Shown here in pieces: positions 51,218 to 60,156 of a DNA stretch of 64,000 bases; positions within the stretch are counted from its first letter, which is position 1, and the number at the start of each line of letters is the position of its first letter. The position numbers were made by a program, and so were the translations under genes. Location: positions 1,612,001-1,676,000 of the forward strand of contig NZ_QXMH01000001.1 of assembly GCF_003568665.1 (NCBI RefSeq). The letters run 5' to 3'. The stretch is from Chitinophaga alhagiae (GTDB lineage Bacteria > Bacteroidota > Bacteroidia > Chitinophagales > Chitinophagaceae). The notes under the pieces are model-generated. The model had not been told where the DNA came from. It was given only the letters and a program-made list of their open reading frames with translations, and did no database searches.

Positions 51218-54172
51218 ATGACCAAAATGCGACTACTCAAAGCGCTGCTGTTCTGTTCGCTGCTTTTCTTGCTCGCTCCGACAGTTTTAGCCCAGACAAA
51301 ACCCGTTACCGGGAAAATTACGGATGAAAAAGGCGAGCCCATACCCGGCGCCACCATCTCCGTAAAAGGCACCAACACCGGCACCGTGTCAGACGCCGGC
51401 GGGCTGTTCAAAATGAACGTGCCGGTTTCGGCCACCACCCTCGTAATTTCTTTCATCGGCTACGCCCAGCAGGAGGTAGACGTTACCGCCTCTTCCAACG
51501 TAACCGTTTCCCTGCAGCCGGAAAACACCACGTTGACAGACGTGGTGGTGGTAGGCTACGGCATTGCCCGGAAAAAAGACCTCACCGGCGCGGTTGCCTC
51601 CCTGAAAGCCAAAGATTTTAACCGCGGCATCACCAACGCGCCGGACCAGCTCATACAGGGCAAGGTAGCGGGCCTTATGGTGGTGAACAACAACGGGGCG
51701 CCGGGCGCGGCGGCTACCGTACGCATCCGCGGCAACTCCTCCGTACGCTCCGGCAACCAGCCGCTGTACGTGATAGATGGCGTACCGCTAGACGGCAGGG
51801 TGGCCCGCCCCAACATCAACGCCAACAATCTGGGCCAGATGCCGGATGCCAACCCCCTCAACTTTGTGAACGCGGCGGATATTGCTTCCATGGAAGTGCT
51901 GAAAGATGCCTCCGCCACGGCTATCTACGGCTCCCGCGGCTCTAACGGCGTTATCATCATCTCCACCAAAAAAGCGCAGACCGGGCCGGCCAAGCTGGAT
52001 TTCGGCTACTCCGTAGGCGTCAGCAACATCATGAAACAACTGGAAGTGCTGAACGCCGCCGGGTACCGCGAGGCCCTGAAACAATACAACTCCTCCGGCG
52101 GGGATGATGGCGGCAATAGCGACGGCATGAAGGAAATTCTCCGCAACGGTGTTACCCAAAACTACAGCCTGGCCATCAGCGGCGGCAACGATAATGCCAA
52201 ATACCGCGCCTCCTTTGGCCTGATGGACCAGCAAGGCATTGTGCGCAAATCAGGCCTGAAAAAATATACGGGCAACCTCTCCGGGCAATTCAAATTCCTG
52301 GAAAGCAAACGGCTGGGCATAGATTTTAATGTAATGGCCGCCCAAACGGTAGAACAACTGGCGCCTATTACCAACAACGCGGGCTTTACGGGCAGCCTTA
52401 TTGCGCAGGCCCTGCAATGGAACCCTACCACGCCCATCCTGAACGCAGACGGCTCCTTCCACCTGCTGGCCAAAAACTCGCCGGTGAACCCGCTGGCCAT
52501 GTCTGAGGCCTGGGACGACAAGTCAAGCATCTCCTACATACTCGGCAATGTTTCGCCCTACTTCAAGATCACGGATGACCTGGAGTACCGCTTCCTGTTC
52601 TCCATCAACCGCCAGACCGGCATCCGCCGCGCGCAGATCCAGTCTTTCATCAACCTGGAAGGGGTGCAGGACCTCGGCCAGGCCTACTATGGCAATGCGG
52701 AGCTGACCACCAAGCTCTTCACCCATACCCTCAGCTACAACAAACAGATCAGCGCCGCCTTTAACCTGAACGCGGTGCTGGGTTACGAATACCAGGATTT
52801 CAACTTTCAGGGGGTAGACCTCGGGGCGCTGGGTTTCTCTACAGACGCGCTGCCCTACACCAGCATTCTGCAAAACGCCAGCCAGGCCAACACGTTCATG
52901 AGCGCTTACGTAAACCCTAACTCCGAGCTGCAGTCCATGTTCGGCAGGGTTACGGCTAACCTGCAAGACAAATACCTGCTCACTGCCACCCTGCGGGCAG
53001 ATGGCTCCAGCAAATTCGGGTCTAACAACAAATACGGTTACTTCCCCTCCTTTGCGGCCAAATGGAATATCCATAATGAAAGTTTCCTGAAAGGCGGCAG
53101 CCTCTTCCAGCAACTGGCCCTGCGCCTGGGCTGGGGCATTACCGGCAACCAGGAGTTCCCGGCCGGCGCCGCGCAGGAGCAGTATGTGCTGGGCGCAAGC
53201 GGCAGCGCTAACCTCTCCAACGTGGCCAACCCCGATCTGAAGTGGGAAAAGTCCAACCAGCTCAACGCGGGGGTAGATTTTTATATGCTGAACAACCGCC
53301 TCTCCGGCAACGTAGACTATTTCCATAAAAAAACGTCTGACCTGCTGTTCAACTTCCCCAGCATTCTCCCCGCCCCGGCATCCTTTTACTGGATCAACCT
53401 GCCGGGCGAGGTCATCAACAAAGGGGTGGAGCTGGCGGTAAAAGGAGAGATCATCCGCGGCAGAAAATTCTCCTGGATGCTGGGCGTAAATGCTACGTTC
53501 ATCAAAAACGAACTGCAGCATTACACCGGTCCCAACGTGCTCACCGGTTCCATCAGCGGGCAGGGCGTTTCTGACGCCTCCGTGCAGCGCTTTGCCAACG
53601 GGCATCCGCTCAATGTGTTTTACGTGCGCAAATTCCAGGGTTTTGATAAGGACGGGCAGGGCATTTATGAAAACAACGGCAATACCATGTATTACGCCGG
53701 AGACCCGAACCCCAAACAACTGCTGGGTCTCACCACGGAGCTGGGCTTCAAAAAATGGTGGCTCACCATCAACATGAACGGCGCCTTCGGGCATTATGTG
53801 TACAACAACACGGCCAATACGGTGCTGCCCATCAACAACCTGGGCTCCCGCAACATTGCAAAGGCATTGCTGGGCAACGGGGAAAATCCTTCCAACCCCA
53901 TTACCACCTCTGACCGTTACCTGGAAAAGGCCAACTTCCTGAAAATGTCTAACGTGTCCCTCAACTACAATGTGGGCAACATTGGCGGCGTATTCAAGAA
54001 CGTGAACCTCTCCCTCACCGGCCAGAACCTTTTTGTGATCACCAAATACAGCGGCTTTGACCCGGAAGTGAATACAGACAAAAGCATCAACGGCGTAACG
54101 TCTTTCGGCATCGAGTATTCTCCTTACCCCACGGCCCGGAACATTATACTGGGCATCACGCTGTCTCTGTAA
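51218..54172 (+). CDS. SusC/RagA-family TonB-linked outer-membrane receptor
   Basis: TonB-dependent glycan transporter of 984 residues without an STN domain. Signal peptide (MTKMRLLKALLFCSLLFLLAPTVLAQ), carboxypeptidase-regulatory-like domain (about 30-110, VTGKITDEKGEPIPGATISVKGT), the SusC linker LTDVVVVGYGIARKKDLTGAVAS, plug (about 120-235, ending ATAIYGSRGSNGVIIISTK) and barrel ending in RNIILGITLSL. The absence of STN fits control by the adjacent SusR-like regulator rather than by an anti-sigma factor. SusD follows after 18 bases. Confidence 0.95.
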   Translation: MTKMRLLKALLFCSLLFLLAPTVLAQTKPVTGKITDEKGEPIPGATISVKGTNTGTVSDAGGLFKMNVPVSATTLVISFIGYAQQEVDVTASSNVTVSLQPENTTLTDVVVVGYGIARKKDLTGAVASLKAKDFNRGITNAPDQLIQGKVAGLMVVNNNGAPGAAATVRIRGNSSVRSGNQPLYVIDGVPLDGRVARPNINANNLGQMPDANPLNFVNAADIASMEVLKDASATAIYGSRGSNGVIIISTKKAQTGPAKLDFGYSVGVSNIMKQLEVLNAAGYREALKQYNSSGGDDGGNSDGMKEILRNGVTQNYSLAISGGNDNAKYRASFGLMDQQGIVRKSGLKKYTGNLSGQFKFLESKRLGIDFNVMAAQTVEQLAPITNNAGFTGSLIAQALQWNPTTPILNADGSFHLLAKNSPVNPLAMSEAWDDKSSISYILGNVSPYFKITDDLEYRFLFSINRQTGIRRAQIQSFINLEGVQDLGQAYYGNAELTTKLFTHTLSYNKQISAAFNLNAVLGYEYQDFNFQGVDLGALGFSTDALPYTSILQNASQANTFMSAYVNPNSELQSMFGRVTANLQDKYLLTATLRADGSSKFGSNNKYGYFPSFAAKWNIHNESFLKGGSLFQQLALRLGWGITGNQEFPAGAAQEQYVLGASGSANLSNVANPDLKWEKSNQLNAGVDFYMLNNRLSGNVDYFHKKTSDLLFNFPSILPAPASFYWINLPGEVINKGVELAVKGEIIRGRKFSWMLGVNATFIKNELQHYTGPNVLTGSISGQGVSDASVQRFANGHPLNVFYVRKFQGFDKDGQGIYENNGNTMYYAGDPNPKQLLGLTTELGFKKWWLTINMNGAFGHYVYNNTANTVLPINNLGSRNIAKALLGNGENPSNPITTSDRYLEKANFLKMSNVSLNYNVGNIGGVFKNVNLSLTGQNLFVITKYSGFDPEVNTDKSINGVTSFGIEYSPYPTARNIILGITLSL

Positions 54173-54190
54173 ACACTAAAAACTACTACT

Positions 54191-55735
54191 ATGACCTTCT
54201 ATAAAAAAATAGCTTGCTTGTTGCTGATAGGGTCCGCTTTGACCGCCTGCACCAAGCTGGATGAAAAACTGGCTTCCACCATTACCAAAAGTGAGGCAGA
54301 CTCTGTTATCAAAGTACCGTCACTGTTGAAATCTGCGTACGATGCGCTGCAACTGCCTTACCAGGACCAGTCCAACTTCTGGTCGCTGCAGACCATGCCT
54401 TCAGACGAAGCGGTGGCCCCCACCCGCGGCGGCGACTGGGACGATAATGGCGCCTGGCGGGCGTTGAAAACGCACGACTGGACGCCCGAGCACATCCAGG
54501 TGGCCAACAGCTTCCGCAACCTGCTGTTGCTGCAGTTCAATGCCACCAACGTGCTCAACTTCAGCCCCACTCCCCGGCAGGCGGCGGAAGCCCGCTTCCT
54601 CAGGGCCTTGTCTATGTTTTCCGTGCTGGACGGCTGGGGCCAGGTACCCTACCGCAAACCGGAAGATAACCTGTTGCTGCCCCCGGCTGTATTGGAACCG
54701 GCGGAAGGCATGGAGCTGATCATCCAGGAACTGACGGAAATTATTCCCGACCTGCCGGAACGCAGCGCCGTAGCGGCTTTTGTAGCAAACAAGGATGCAG
54801 CCAAAACGCTGCTCATGAAATGTTACCTGAACAAAGGGGCCTTTATTACCCGCAACGCGCCCACTTTTGACGCGGCAGACATGCAAAAGGTGATCACGCT
54901 TGCCAACGAGATCGCGGCTGGCGGGCAATATGCGCTGGCGGATAATTACTTCGACAACTTTGCGTATAACAACAACGTACTGTCCAAAGAACTGATATTC
55001 ACGCAGGAAAACGGTCCCGGCGCCAGCACGGTGCGCGGCGGCAATGCGGCGTTCTGCCACTGGGCGCCCACACTGCACTATGCGCAAACGCCGGGCGGCT
55101 GGAACGGGTTCACCACCGTGTCTGACTTTTACGACAAGTTTGAAGCGGTAGATACCCGCCGTGGCGGCGCTTACCCCGGCGTTACCGAAGTAACAGGGCT
55201 GCGCGTGGGCTTTCTGTTAGGGCAGCAGTATAACAAAGACGGCGTAGCGCTCAAAGACCGTAAAGACAACCTCCTCATTTTCACCCGCGAGATCAAGCTG
55301 CAGGAAACCGGTAACGACCTGGAAGTAAAAGGCATCCGCGTAGTGAAATACCCGCCGGATATGGTAACGCTCAACGGCTCCAACACCAACAATGCCAGTA
55401 ACGACTGGGTGTTTTTCCGCTATGCGGACGTGATGCTGATGAAGGCGGAAGCCCTGCTCCGCAGCGGCGGCGCGGGGGCGCTGGCCATTGTGAACGAGCT
55501 GCGCGTGAAACGCAAGGCCACCCCGCTAGCCAGCGTCAACCTGGACGTATTGCTGGATGAGCGCGGCAGGGAATTTTACTGGGAAGGCTTTCGCCGGCAA
55601 GACCTGATCCGCTTCAACAAATTCCTGCAGCCCTGGCAGCTCAAGTCGAAAACAGACCCTACGTACCTGCTGTTTCCGATACCTGTAAACGATCTGGCTG
55701 TTAACCCCAATCTAAAACAGAATCCTGGTTATTAA
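54191..55735 (+). CDS. SusD/RagB-family starch/glycan-binding lipoprotein
   Basis: Surface lipoprotein of 514 residues, lid of the SusC transporter. Lipoprotein signal MTFYKKIACLLLIGSALTAC, followed by TKLDEKL. Typical SusD segments: AEARFLRALSMFSVLDGWGQVPYRKPEDN, DAAKTLLMKCYLNKGAF, DWVFFRYADVMLMKAEALLR, and the C-terminal LDVLLDERGREFYWEGFRRQDLIRFNKFLQPWQLKS ... YLLFPIPVNDLAVNPNLKQNPGY. Complete, and second gene of the susC-susD-GH31 operon. Confidence 0.95.
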   Translation: MTFYKKIACLLLIGSALTACTKLDEKLASTITKSEADSVIKVPSLLKSAYDALQLPYQDQSNFWSLQTMPSDEAVAPTRGGDWDDNGAWRALKTHDWTPEHIQVANSFRNLLLLQFNATNVLNFSPTPRQAAEARFLRALSMFSVLDGWGQVPYRKPEDNLLLPPAVLEPAEGMELIIQELTEIIPDLPERSAVAAFVANKDAAKTLLMKCYLNKGAFITRNAPTFDAADMQKVITLANEIAAGGQYALADNYFDNFAYNNNVLSKELIFTQENGPGASTVRGGNAAFCHWAPTLHYAQTPGGWNGFTTVSDFYDKFEAVDTRRGGAYPGVTEVTGLRVGFLLGQQYNKDGVALKDRKDNLLIFTREIKLQETGNDLEVKGIRVVKYPPDMVTLNGSNTNNASNDWVFFRYADVMLMKAEALLRSGGAGALAIVNELRVKRKATPLASVNLDVLLDERGREFYWEGFRRQDLIRFNKFLQPWQLKSKTDPTYLLFPIPVNDLAVNPNLKQNPGY

Positions 55736-55764
55736 AGACCTGCTTCTCCAGGCAGTCTGTCCAC

Positions 55765-55790
55765 CCGGGAGGCACCACAGTGCTTCCCGG
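55765..55790 (+). other. Stable hairpin between susD and the GH31 gene
   Basis: CCGGGAGGCAC (55765-55775) pairs with GTGCTTCCCGG (55780-55790), 11 bp with one G-U and a 4-base loop. It is not followed by a clear T tract, so it more likely adjusts transcript stability or the expression ratio within the operon than ends it. Confidence 0.45.
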
Positions 55791-55831
55791 TGGGCCTTCT
55801 TTGCCGGTAGCCATAAAAAAAGAATGCCTAT

Positions 55832-58399
55832 ATGATTTTCAGATCCATCACCCGGCTGTTGCTGAAACATTTTGTATGTGTGGATGGCCCGCTACACCTG
55901 CACCATCATTTATTTGCGCCCAAGTTGGTACCGCTGCGGGACAACTACCCGCCGGGCCGGCTATTATGCGCACCTGTAATTTCGCTGCTGCTGCTCTGCG
56001 CCACCGCCCATGCCCAGCAGGTCCTCGGCCCCGGCAATGTCACCTCAGTAAACATACAGCCGCAGGAAGTGCGGCTCGCCACACAAAACGGATATGCCTG
56101 CATCACTGCGTACAGCCCTTCCGTGATCCGCGTGCGGATGGACAAACAGGCGCCCGGCAGGGACTTCTCCTACGCCGTTGTGGCAAAACCCGCTCCGTTC
56201 ACGCCCCGCATCACGCAAAATGCGGAAGCGGTAACAGTGGAAACAGAATCCCTCACGGTGCGCATTGCCAAAAAGCCATTCGCCATTACCTTTTCCCGGC
56301 CGGATGGTACCGTCATCAATGCGGATGAACCGGGCCTGGGCACCTCCTGGATAGGAGAAGAGGTAACCACTTACAAAACCATGCAGGAAGGCGAGCGGTT
56401 CATTGGTTTGGGAGAAAAAACGGGCAACCTTGACCGCAGGGGCAATGCCTATACCAACTGGAATACGGATGCCTATGGCTACACTACCGGGCAAGACCCC
56501 ATTTACGCCACCATTCCCTTTTACATAGGCGTACACCACGGCATGAGCTACGGGATATTTTTCGATAACACCTTCCGCAGCTATTTCAATTTCGGCGCCA
56601 GCAATAACCGCTTTTCATCTTTCGGCGCGGCGGGCGGGGAAATGAACTATTATTTTATTTACCATAAAGACGTAGCCGGCATTGTTTCTTCCTACACCGG
56701 CCTTACCGGCCGCATGCCCATGCCGCCGCTCTGGAGCCTCGGCTACCAGCAGAACCGCTACAGTTATTACCCTGATACGGAAGTGTACCGCATTGCGCAA
56801 ACCCTCCGGGAAAAACAGGTGCCGGCAGACGGCATTACGCTAGATATTCATTACATGGACGCTTACAAACTGTTCACCTGGAACAGTACCCGTTTTCCCG
56901 ACCCGGCCGGCATGAATGCCCGCCTCGGCGAAATGGGCTTTAAGACCACGGTGATAGTAGACCCCGGCATCAAGGTGGAAAAAGGCTACCATGCGTATGA
57001 AAGCGGCCTGCGGGCCGATGTGTTCATCAAATACAGCGACGGGCAGCCCTACACAGGGCAGGTATGGCCCGGTTGGTGCCATTTCCCTGACTTTACCGGC
57101 GCAAAGGGCCGGGAGTGGTGGCAGCAGCAGATCAGGGCGTATGCCAATGCCGGTGTGTCCGGCCTGTGGAACGACATGAACGAAATTGCCACCTGGGGCC
57201 AGCACATGCCCAACAATGTGCTGTTCAATTTTGAAGGCCAGCCTGTTACACACCTGCAGGCACACAACGTATACGGCCTGCAAATGATACGCGCCAGCTA
57301 CGAAGGCGCGCGCAGCGTGGCGCCCAACAAACGCCCCTTTATACTCACCCGCGCCGGTTATGCCGGCCTGCAGCGCTACGCCGCCATCTGGACGGGAGAC
57401 AACCGCTCGGAAGAAGACCACATGCTGCTGGGCGTGCGCCTGCTGAACAGCCTGGGCCTCAGCGGCGTGCCCTTTTCCGGCATGGACATAGGCGGTTTCA
57501 CCGGCAACCCTACACCCAGCCTGTATGCCCGCTGGATGCAAATAGGCGCGTTCATTCCCTACTGCCGCAGCCACACCGGCGTCAATACCAAGTCCGCGGA
57601 GCCGTGGGCGTTTGGCGAAGAGGTGCTGGAAATCTGCCGCAACTACATCAACCTGCGCTACCGCCTGCTGCCTTACCTGTACGCCAGCTTTTATACGGCA
57701 TCGCAAACGGGGTTGCCCGTTATGCGCACACTGGCGCTGACAGACACGCATGACCCCAGGGTGTATGATGCCCGCTTCCAGAACCAGTTCTGTTTTGGCC
57801 CGTCCATACTGGTGGCGCCGTTTGAGAGCAGGGAAAACTATGCGCCCATGTATTTCCCCAAAGGCCGGTGGTATAGCCTGTATGACGATGCCCCGGAAGA
57901 AGGCGGCCGGGAAAAGATGCTGGGCCTTTCCTTTCATCAGCTGCCTGTTTACGTAAGGGAAAGCAGCATTATCCCCACGCAGTCACTGGTGCAGCATACG
58001 GGAGAAAAGCCGGCAGACACGCTGTTCCTCCACATTTACAACGGCGCCGTGAAGAACGGGTTTGAATACTATGAAGATGACGGGGAAACGTACGACTATG
58101 AAAAGGAAGGGTTTTACAAACGCCTCATCCGGTTTGAGCCCGGTACCCTTACGCTGGAGCCGCCCACCGGCCGGCGCTCCTCCCGGTTCCGGCACATCCA
58201 GCTTATACTGCACGGTTTTGAGGGGCAGGAAAAAATAACGGTGAACGGCCGGGAGGAGGCGCTTCAGCAAAGCACCGTGGCCTTCATACAGCCTATCTCC
58301 CGCTTTGACCCGCAGGGGGAGGCTAACCCGGAGATCAGTTGTAAAGTGCGGAAGGCCGTTATCCCGAACGGGAGCGAAAAGATCATCATCCATTTATAG
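55832..58399 (+). CDS. Glycoside hydrolase family 31 enzyme (alpha-glucosidase-like), exported
   Basis: An 855-residue GH31 enzyme. Nucleophile Asp448 in GVSGLWNDMNEIATW and acid/base Asp523 in AAIWTGDNRSEED; other family blocks: PPLWSLGYQQNRYSYYPDTEVYRIAQTLREKQVPADGITLDIHYMD, GLSGVPFSGMDIGGFTGNPTPSLYARWMQIGAFIPYCRSH, and RYRLLPYLYASFYTASQTGLPVMR. A C-terminal DUF5110-like beta domain follows. The signal peptide (RLLCAPVISLLLLCATAHAQ) starts only at about residue 43; no later Met is available, so either the N-terminus is really extended or a non-ATG start is used. It would release glucose from alpha-glucans taken up by the adjoining SusCD pair. Confidence 0.92.
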   Translation: MIFRSITRLLLKHFVCVDGPLHLHHHLFAPKLVPLRDNYPPGRLLCAPVISLLLLCATAHAQQVLGPGNVTSVNIQPQEVRLATQNGYACITAYSPSVIRVRMDKQAPGRDFSYAVVAKPAPFTPRITQNAEAVTVETESLTVRIAKKPFAITFSRPDGTVINADEPGLGTSWIGEEVTTYKTMQEGERFIGLGEKTGNLDRRGNAYTNWNTDAYGYTTGQDPIYATIPFYIGVHHGMSYGIFFDNTFRSYFNFGASNNRFSSFGAAGGEMNYYFIYHKDVAGIVSSYTGLTGRMPMPPLWSLGYQQNRYSYYPDTEVYRIAQTLREKQVPADGITLDIHYMDAYKLFTWNSTRFPDPAGMNARLGEMGFKTTVIVDPGIKVEKGYHAYESGLRADVFIKYSDGQPYTGQVWPGWCHFPDFTGAKGREWWQQQIRAYANAGVSGLWNDMNEIATWGQHMPNNVLFNFEGQPVTHLQAHNVYGLQMIRASYEGARSVAPNKRPFILTRAGYAGLQRYAAIWTGDNRSEEDHMLLGVRLLNSLGLSGVPFSGMDIGGFTGNPTPSLYARWMQIGAFIPYCRSHTGVNTKSAEPWAFGEEVLEICRNYINLRYRLLPYLYASFYTASQTGLPVMRTLALTDTHDPRVYDARFQNQFCFGPSILVAPFESRENYAPMYFPKGRWYSLYDDAPEEGGREKMLGLSFHQLPVYVRESSIIPTQSLVQHTGEKPADTLFLHIYNGAVKNGFEYYEDDGETYDYEKEGFYKRLIRFEPGTLTLEPPTGRRSSRFRHIQLILHGFEGQEKITVNGREEALQQSTVAFIQPISRFDPQGEANPEISCKVRKAVIPNGSEKIIIHL

Positions 58400-58429
58400 C
58401 AGAACAGCGCTCATCCATTGAAGGGCCCG

Positions 58430-58465
58430 CCGGTCAGAGCATTGCTTTGACCGGTTTTGTGTTTT
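58430..58465 (+). terminator. Terminator of the susC-susD-GH31 operon
   Basis: CCGGTCA (58430-58436) pairs with TGACCGG (58448-58454), followed by TTTTGTGTTTT. Confidence 0.7.
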
Positions 58466-58536
58466 ATGCGGTCCATGCGTTACAACAGCGGCCGGCCGGT
58501 CAAACCGCGCCTTTCTTCTCAAACACCGGTTACCTG

Positions 58537-58875
58537 TTACCAGCCCAGCCAGCTTTTCTCCAGCCCCACAAACACCCCTTCCTCCCGCAGCTCCACCGGG
58601 TACGTTTTGAGGTAAAAACCCTCGCCGCTGCTGTTATAGCCGTTCTTTATGTTAAAGCGGTAGCGGTGCAGCGGGCAGGTCACGTTGCCTTTATCGTCTA
58701 TATGCCCGTCTGCCATAATGCCGCCGGCATGCGGGCATTTGTAGGCAAATGCGTACAGCTGGCCCTCATGGCGGGTGAAACAGATCTTTTTACCGTTCAC
58801 TTCATGTACGGTAATATGCTTTTCTGCCGCCACCTGCTCGTCACCGAGGCGGTACCAGTTGTATTGTTTGGCCAT
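58537..58875 (-). CDS. Rieske [2Fe-2S] ferredoxin-like protein
   Basis: A 112-residue soluble Rieske protein: ligands Cys47 and His49 (YKCPHAGG), Cys67 and His70 (TCPLHRYRF). It is of the NirD / dioxygenase-ferredoxin size and has no signal peptide, so it acts in the cytoplasm as an electron carrier of unknown partner. The start codon overlaps the end of hflX by one base, so both are on one transcript. Confidence 0.9.
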   Translation of the reverse strand: MAKQYNWYRLGDEQVAAEKHITVHEVNGKKICFTRHEGQLYAFAYKCPHAGGIMADGHIDDKGNVTCPLHRYRFNIKNGYNSSGEGFYLKTYPVELREEGVFVGLEKSWLGW

Positions 58876-60065
58876 TAAAAGAAATATTCGGATTTGTAGG
58901 GGTAGCGCTCGCGGTAGAGCTGCACCACCTTGTCCAGTATGGTTTTGCGCAGTTCGTCAATATTGCGCCTTTCGGTAGCGGAAATGAATACGCTGTTGCC
59001 ATGGGTGCGGTGCTCCCAGCTTCCTTTAAGCTGCTGCAGAATGTCTTGCTTCACTTCGTCCGTCAGCCACTCGTCAAAGGTCTGGGCCTCATACAGGTCC
59101 ATTTTATTGAAAATAAGAATGGTGGGCTTGTCCAGCGCCTTCAGCTCGGTGAGCGTGCGGTTCACCACTTCTATCTGGTCTTCGTACTGGGGGTGGGAAA
59201 TGTCTACCACGTGCATCAGTATATCGCTTTCGCGTACCTCGTCCAGCGTGGATTTGAAGCTCTCTACCAGGTGGTGCGGCAGTTTGCGGATAAACCCTAC
59301 CGTATCGCTGAGCAGGAAAGGCGTTTGTTCAAATACTACTTTACGGGTAGTAGTGTCCAGCGTGGCAAAAAGTTTGTTCTCGGCAAATACTTCGCTTTTA
59401 GACAACAGGTTCATGATGGTGCTTTTGCCCACGTTGGTGTATCCCACCAGGGCTACACGGATGTATTCTCCGCGGTCTTTCCGCTGGGTGAGCGACTGTT
59501 TGTCTATTTCCGCCAGGCGCTTGCGCAGCAGGGATATTTTGTCTTTTACGATACGGCGGTCCGTTTCTATTTCCGTTTCACCGGGGCCTCTCATGCCAAT
59601 GCCCCCTTTCTGCCGTTCAAGGTGCGTCCACATACCGCGGAGGCGGGGCAGAATGTACTGGTATTGCGCCAGCTCTACCTGTACCTTGGCCTGCGCGGTG
59701 CGGGCGCGGCGGGCAAAAATATCGAGAATAAGGTCACTCCGGTCAATCACCTTTACCTTCAGCTCCTTCTGGATGTTGGCGATCTGCGAGCCGCTCAGTT
59801 CATCGTCAAATATCACCAGGCTGATGTCTTTCCCCACCACGTACTGCCTGATCTCTTCCAGCTTGCCCTTGCCTACAAAGGTAGCCCTGTCAGGGTGGGG
59901 CAGCCGTTGCGTAAAGCGCTTTACGGCTTCAGCGCCGGCGGTTTCCGCCAGAAAAGCCAGCTCGTCCAGGTACTCCTGCACCTGCGTATCCGTCTGCTCT
60001 TTATGAATAAGGCCTACCAGCACGGCCTGTTCGTCCCGGTCTACTACTTGTTGTTTTTCTATCAA
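58875..60065 (-). CDS. hflX: GTPase HflX (ribosome-associated)
   Basis: A 396-residue GTPase: N-terminal HflX domain (ELAFLAETAGAEAVKRFTQRLPHPDRATFVGKGKLEEIRQYV ... IFDDELSGSQIANIQKELKVKVIDRSDLILDIFARRARTAQAKVQVELAQ), the GPGE helix element (GGIGMRGPGETEIETDRR), G1 VGYTNVGKST, G3 DTVGFIRKLP, G4 NKMD. HflX splits stalled ribosomes under heat or antibiotic stress. The window copy looks complete. Confidence 0.95.
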   Translation of the reverse strand: MIEKQQVVDRDEQAVLVGLIHKEQTDTQVQEYLDELAFLAETAGAEAVKRFTQRLPHPDRATFVGKGKLEEIRQYVVGKDISLVIFDDELSGSQIANIQKELKVKVIDRSDLILDIFARRARTAQAKVQVELAQYQYILPRLRGMWTHLERQKGGIGMRGPGETEIETDRRIVKDKISLLRKRLAEIDKQSLTQRKDRGEYIRVALVGYTNVGKSTIMNLLSKSEVFAENKLFATLDTTTRKVVFEQTPFLLSDTVGFIRKLPHHLVESFKSTLDEVRESDILMHVVDISHPQYEDQIEVVNRTLTELKALDKPTILIFNKMDLYEAQTFDEWLTDEVKQDILQQLKGSWEHRTHGNSVFISATERRNIDELRKTILDKVVQLYRERYPYKSEYFF

Positions 60066-60156
60066 AGCGTCTCTTGAATTTGTGCAAAGTTAATGAATCC
60101 GGCGGGTAGGGTAAATTTTCCTACATTTATGGCTCATCACAACAAAATCTACACCA

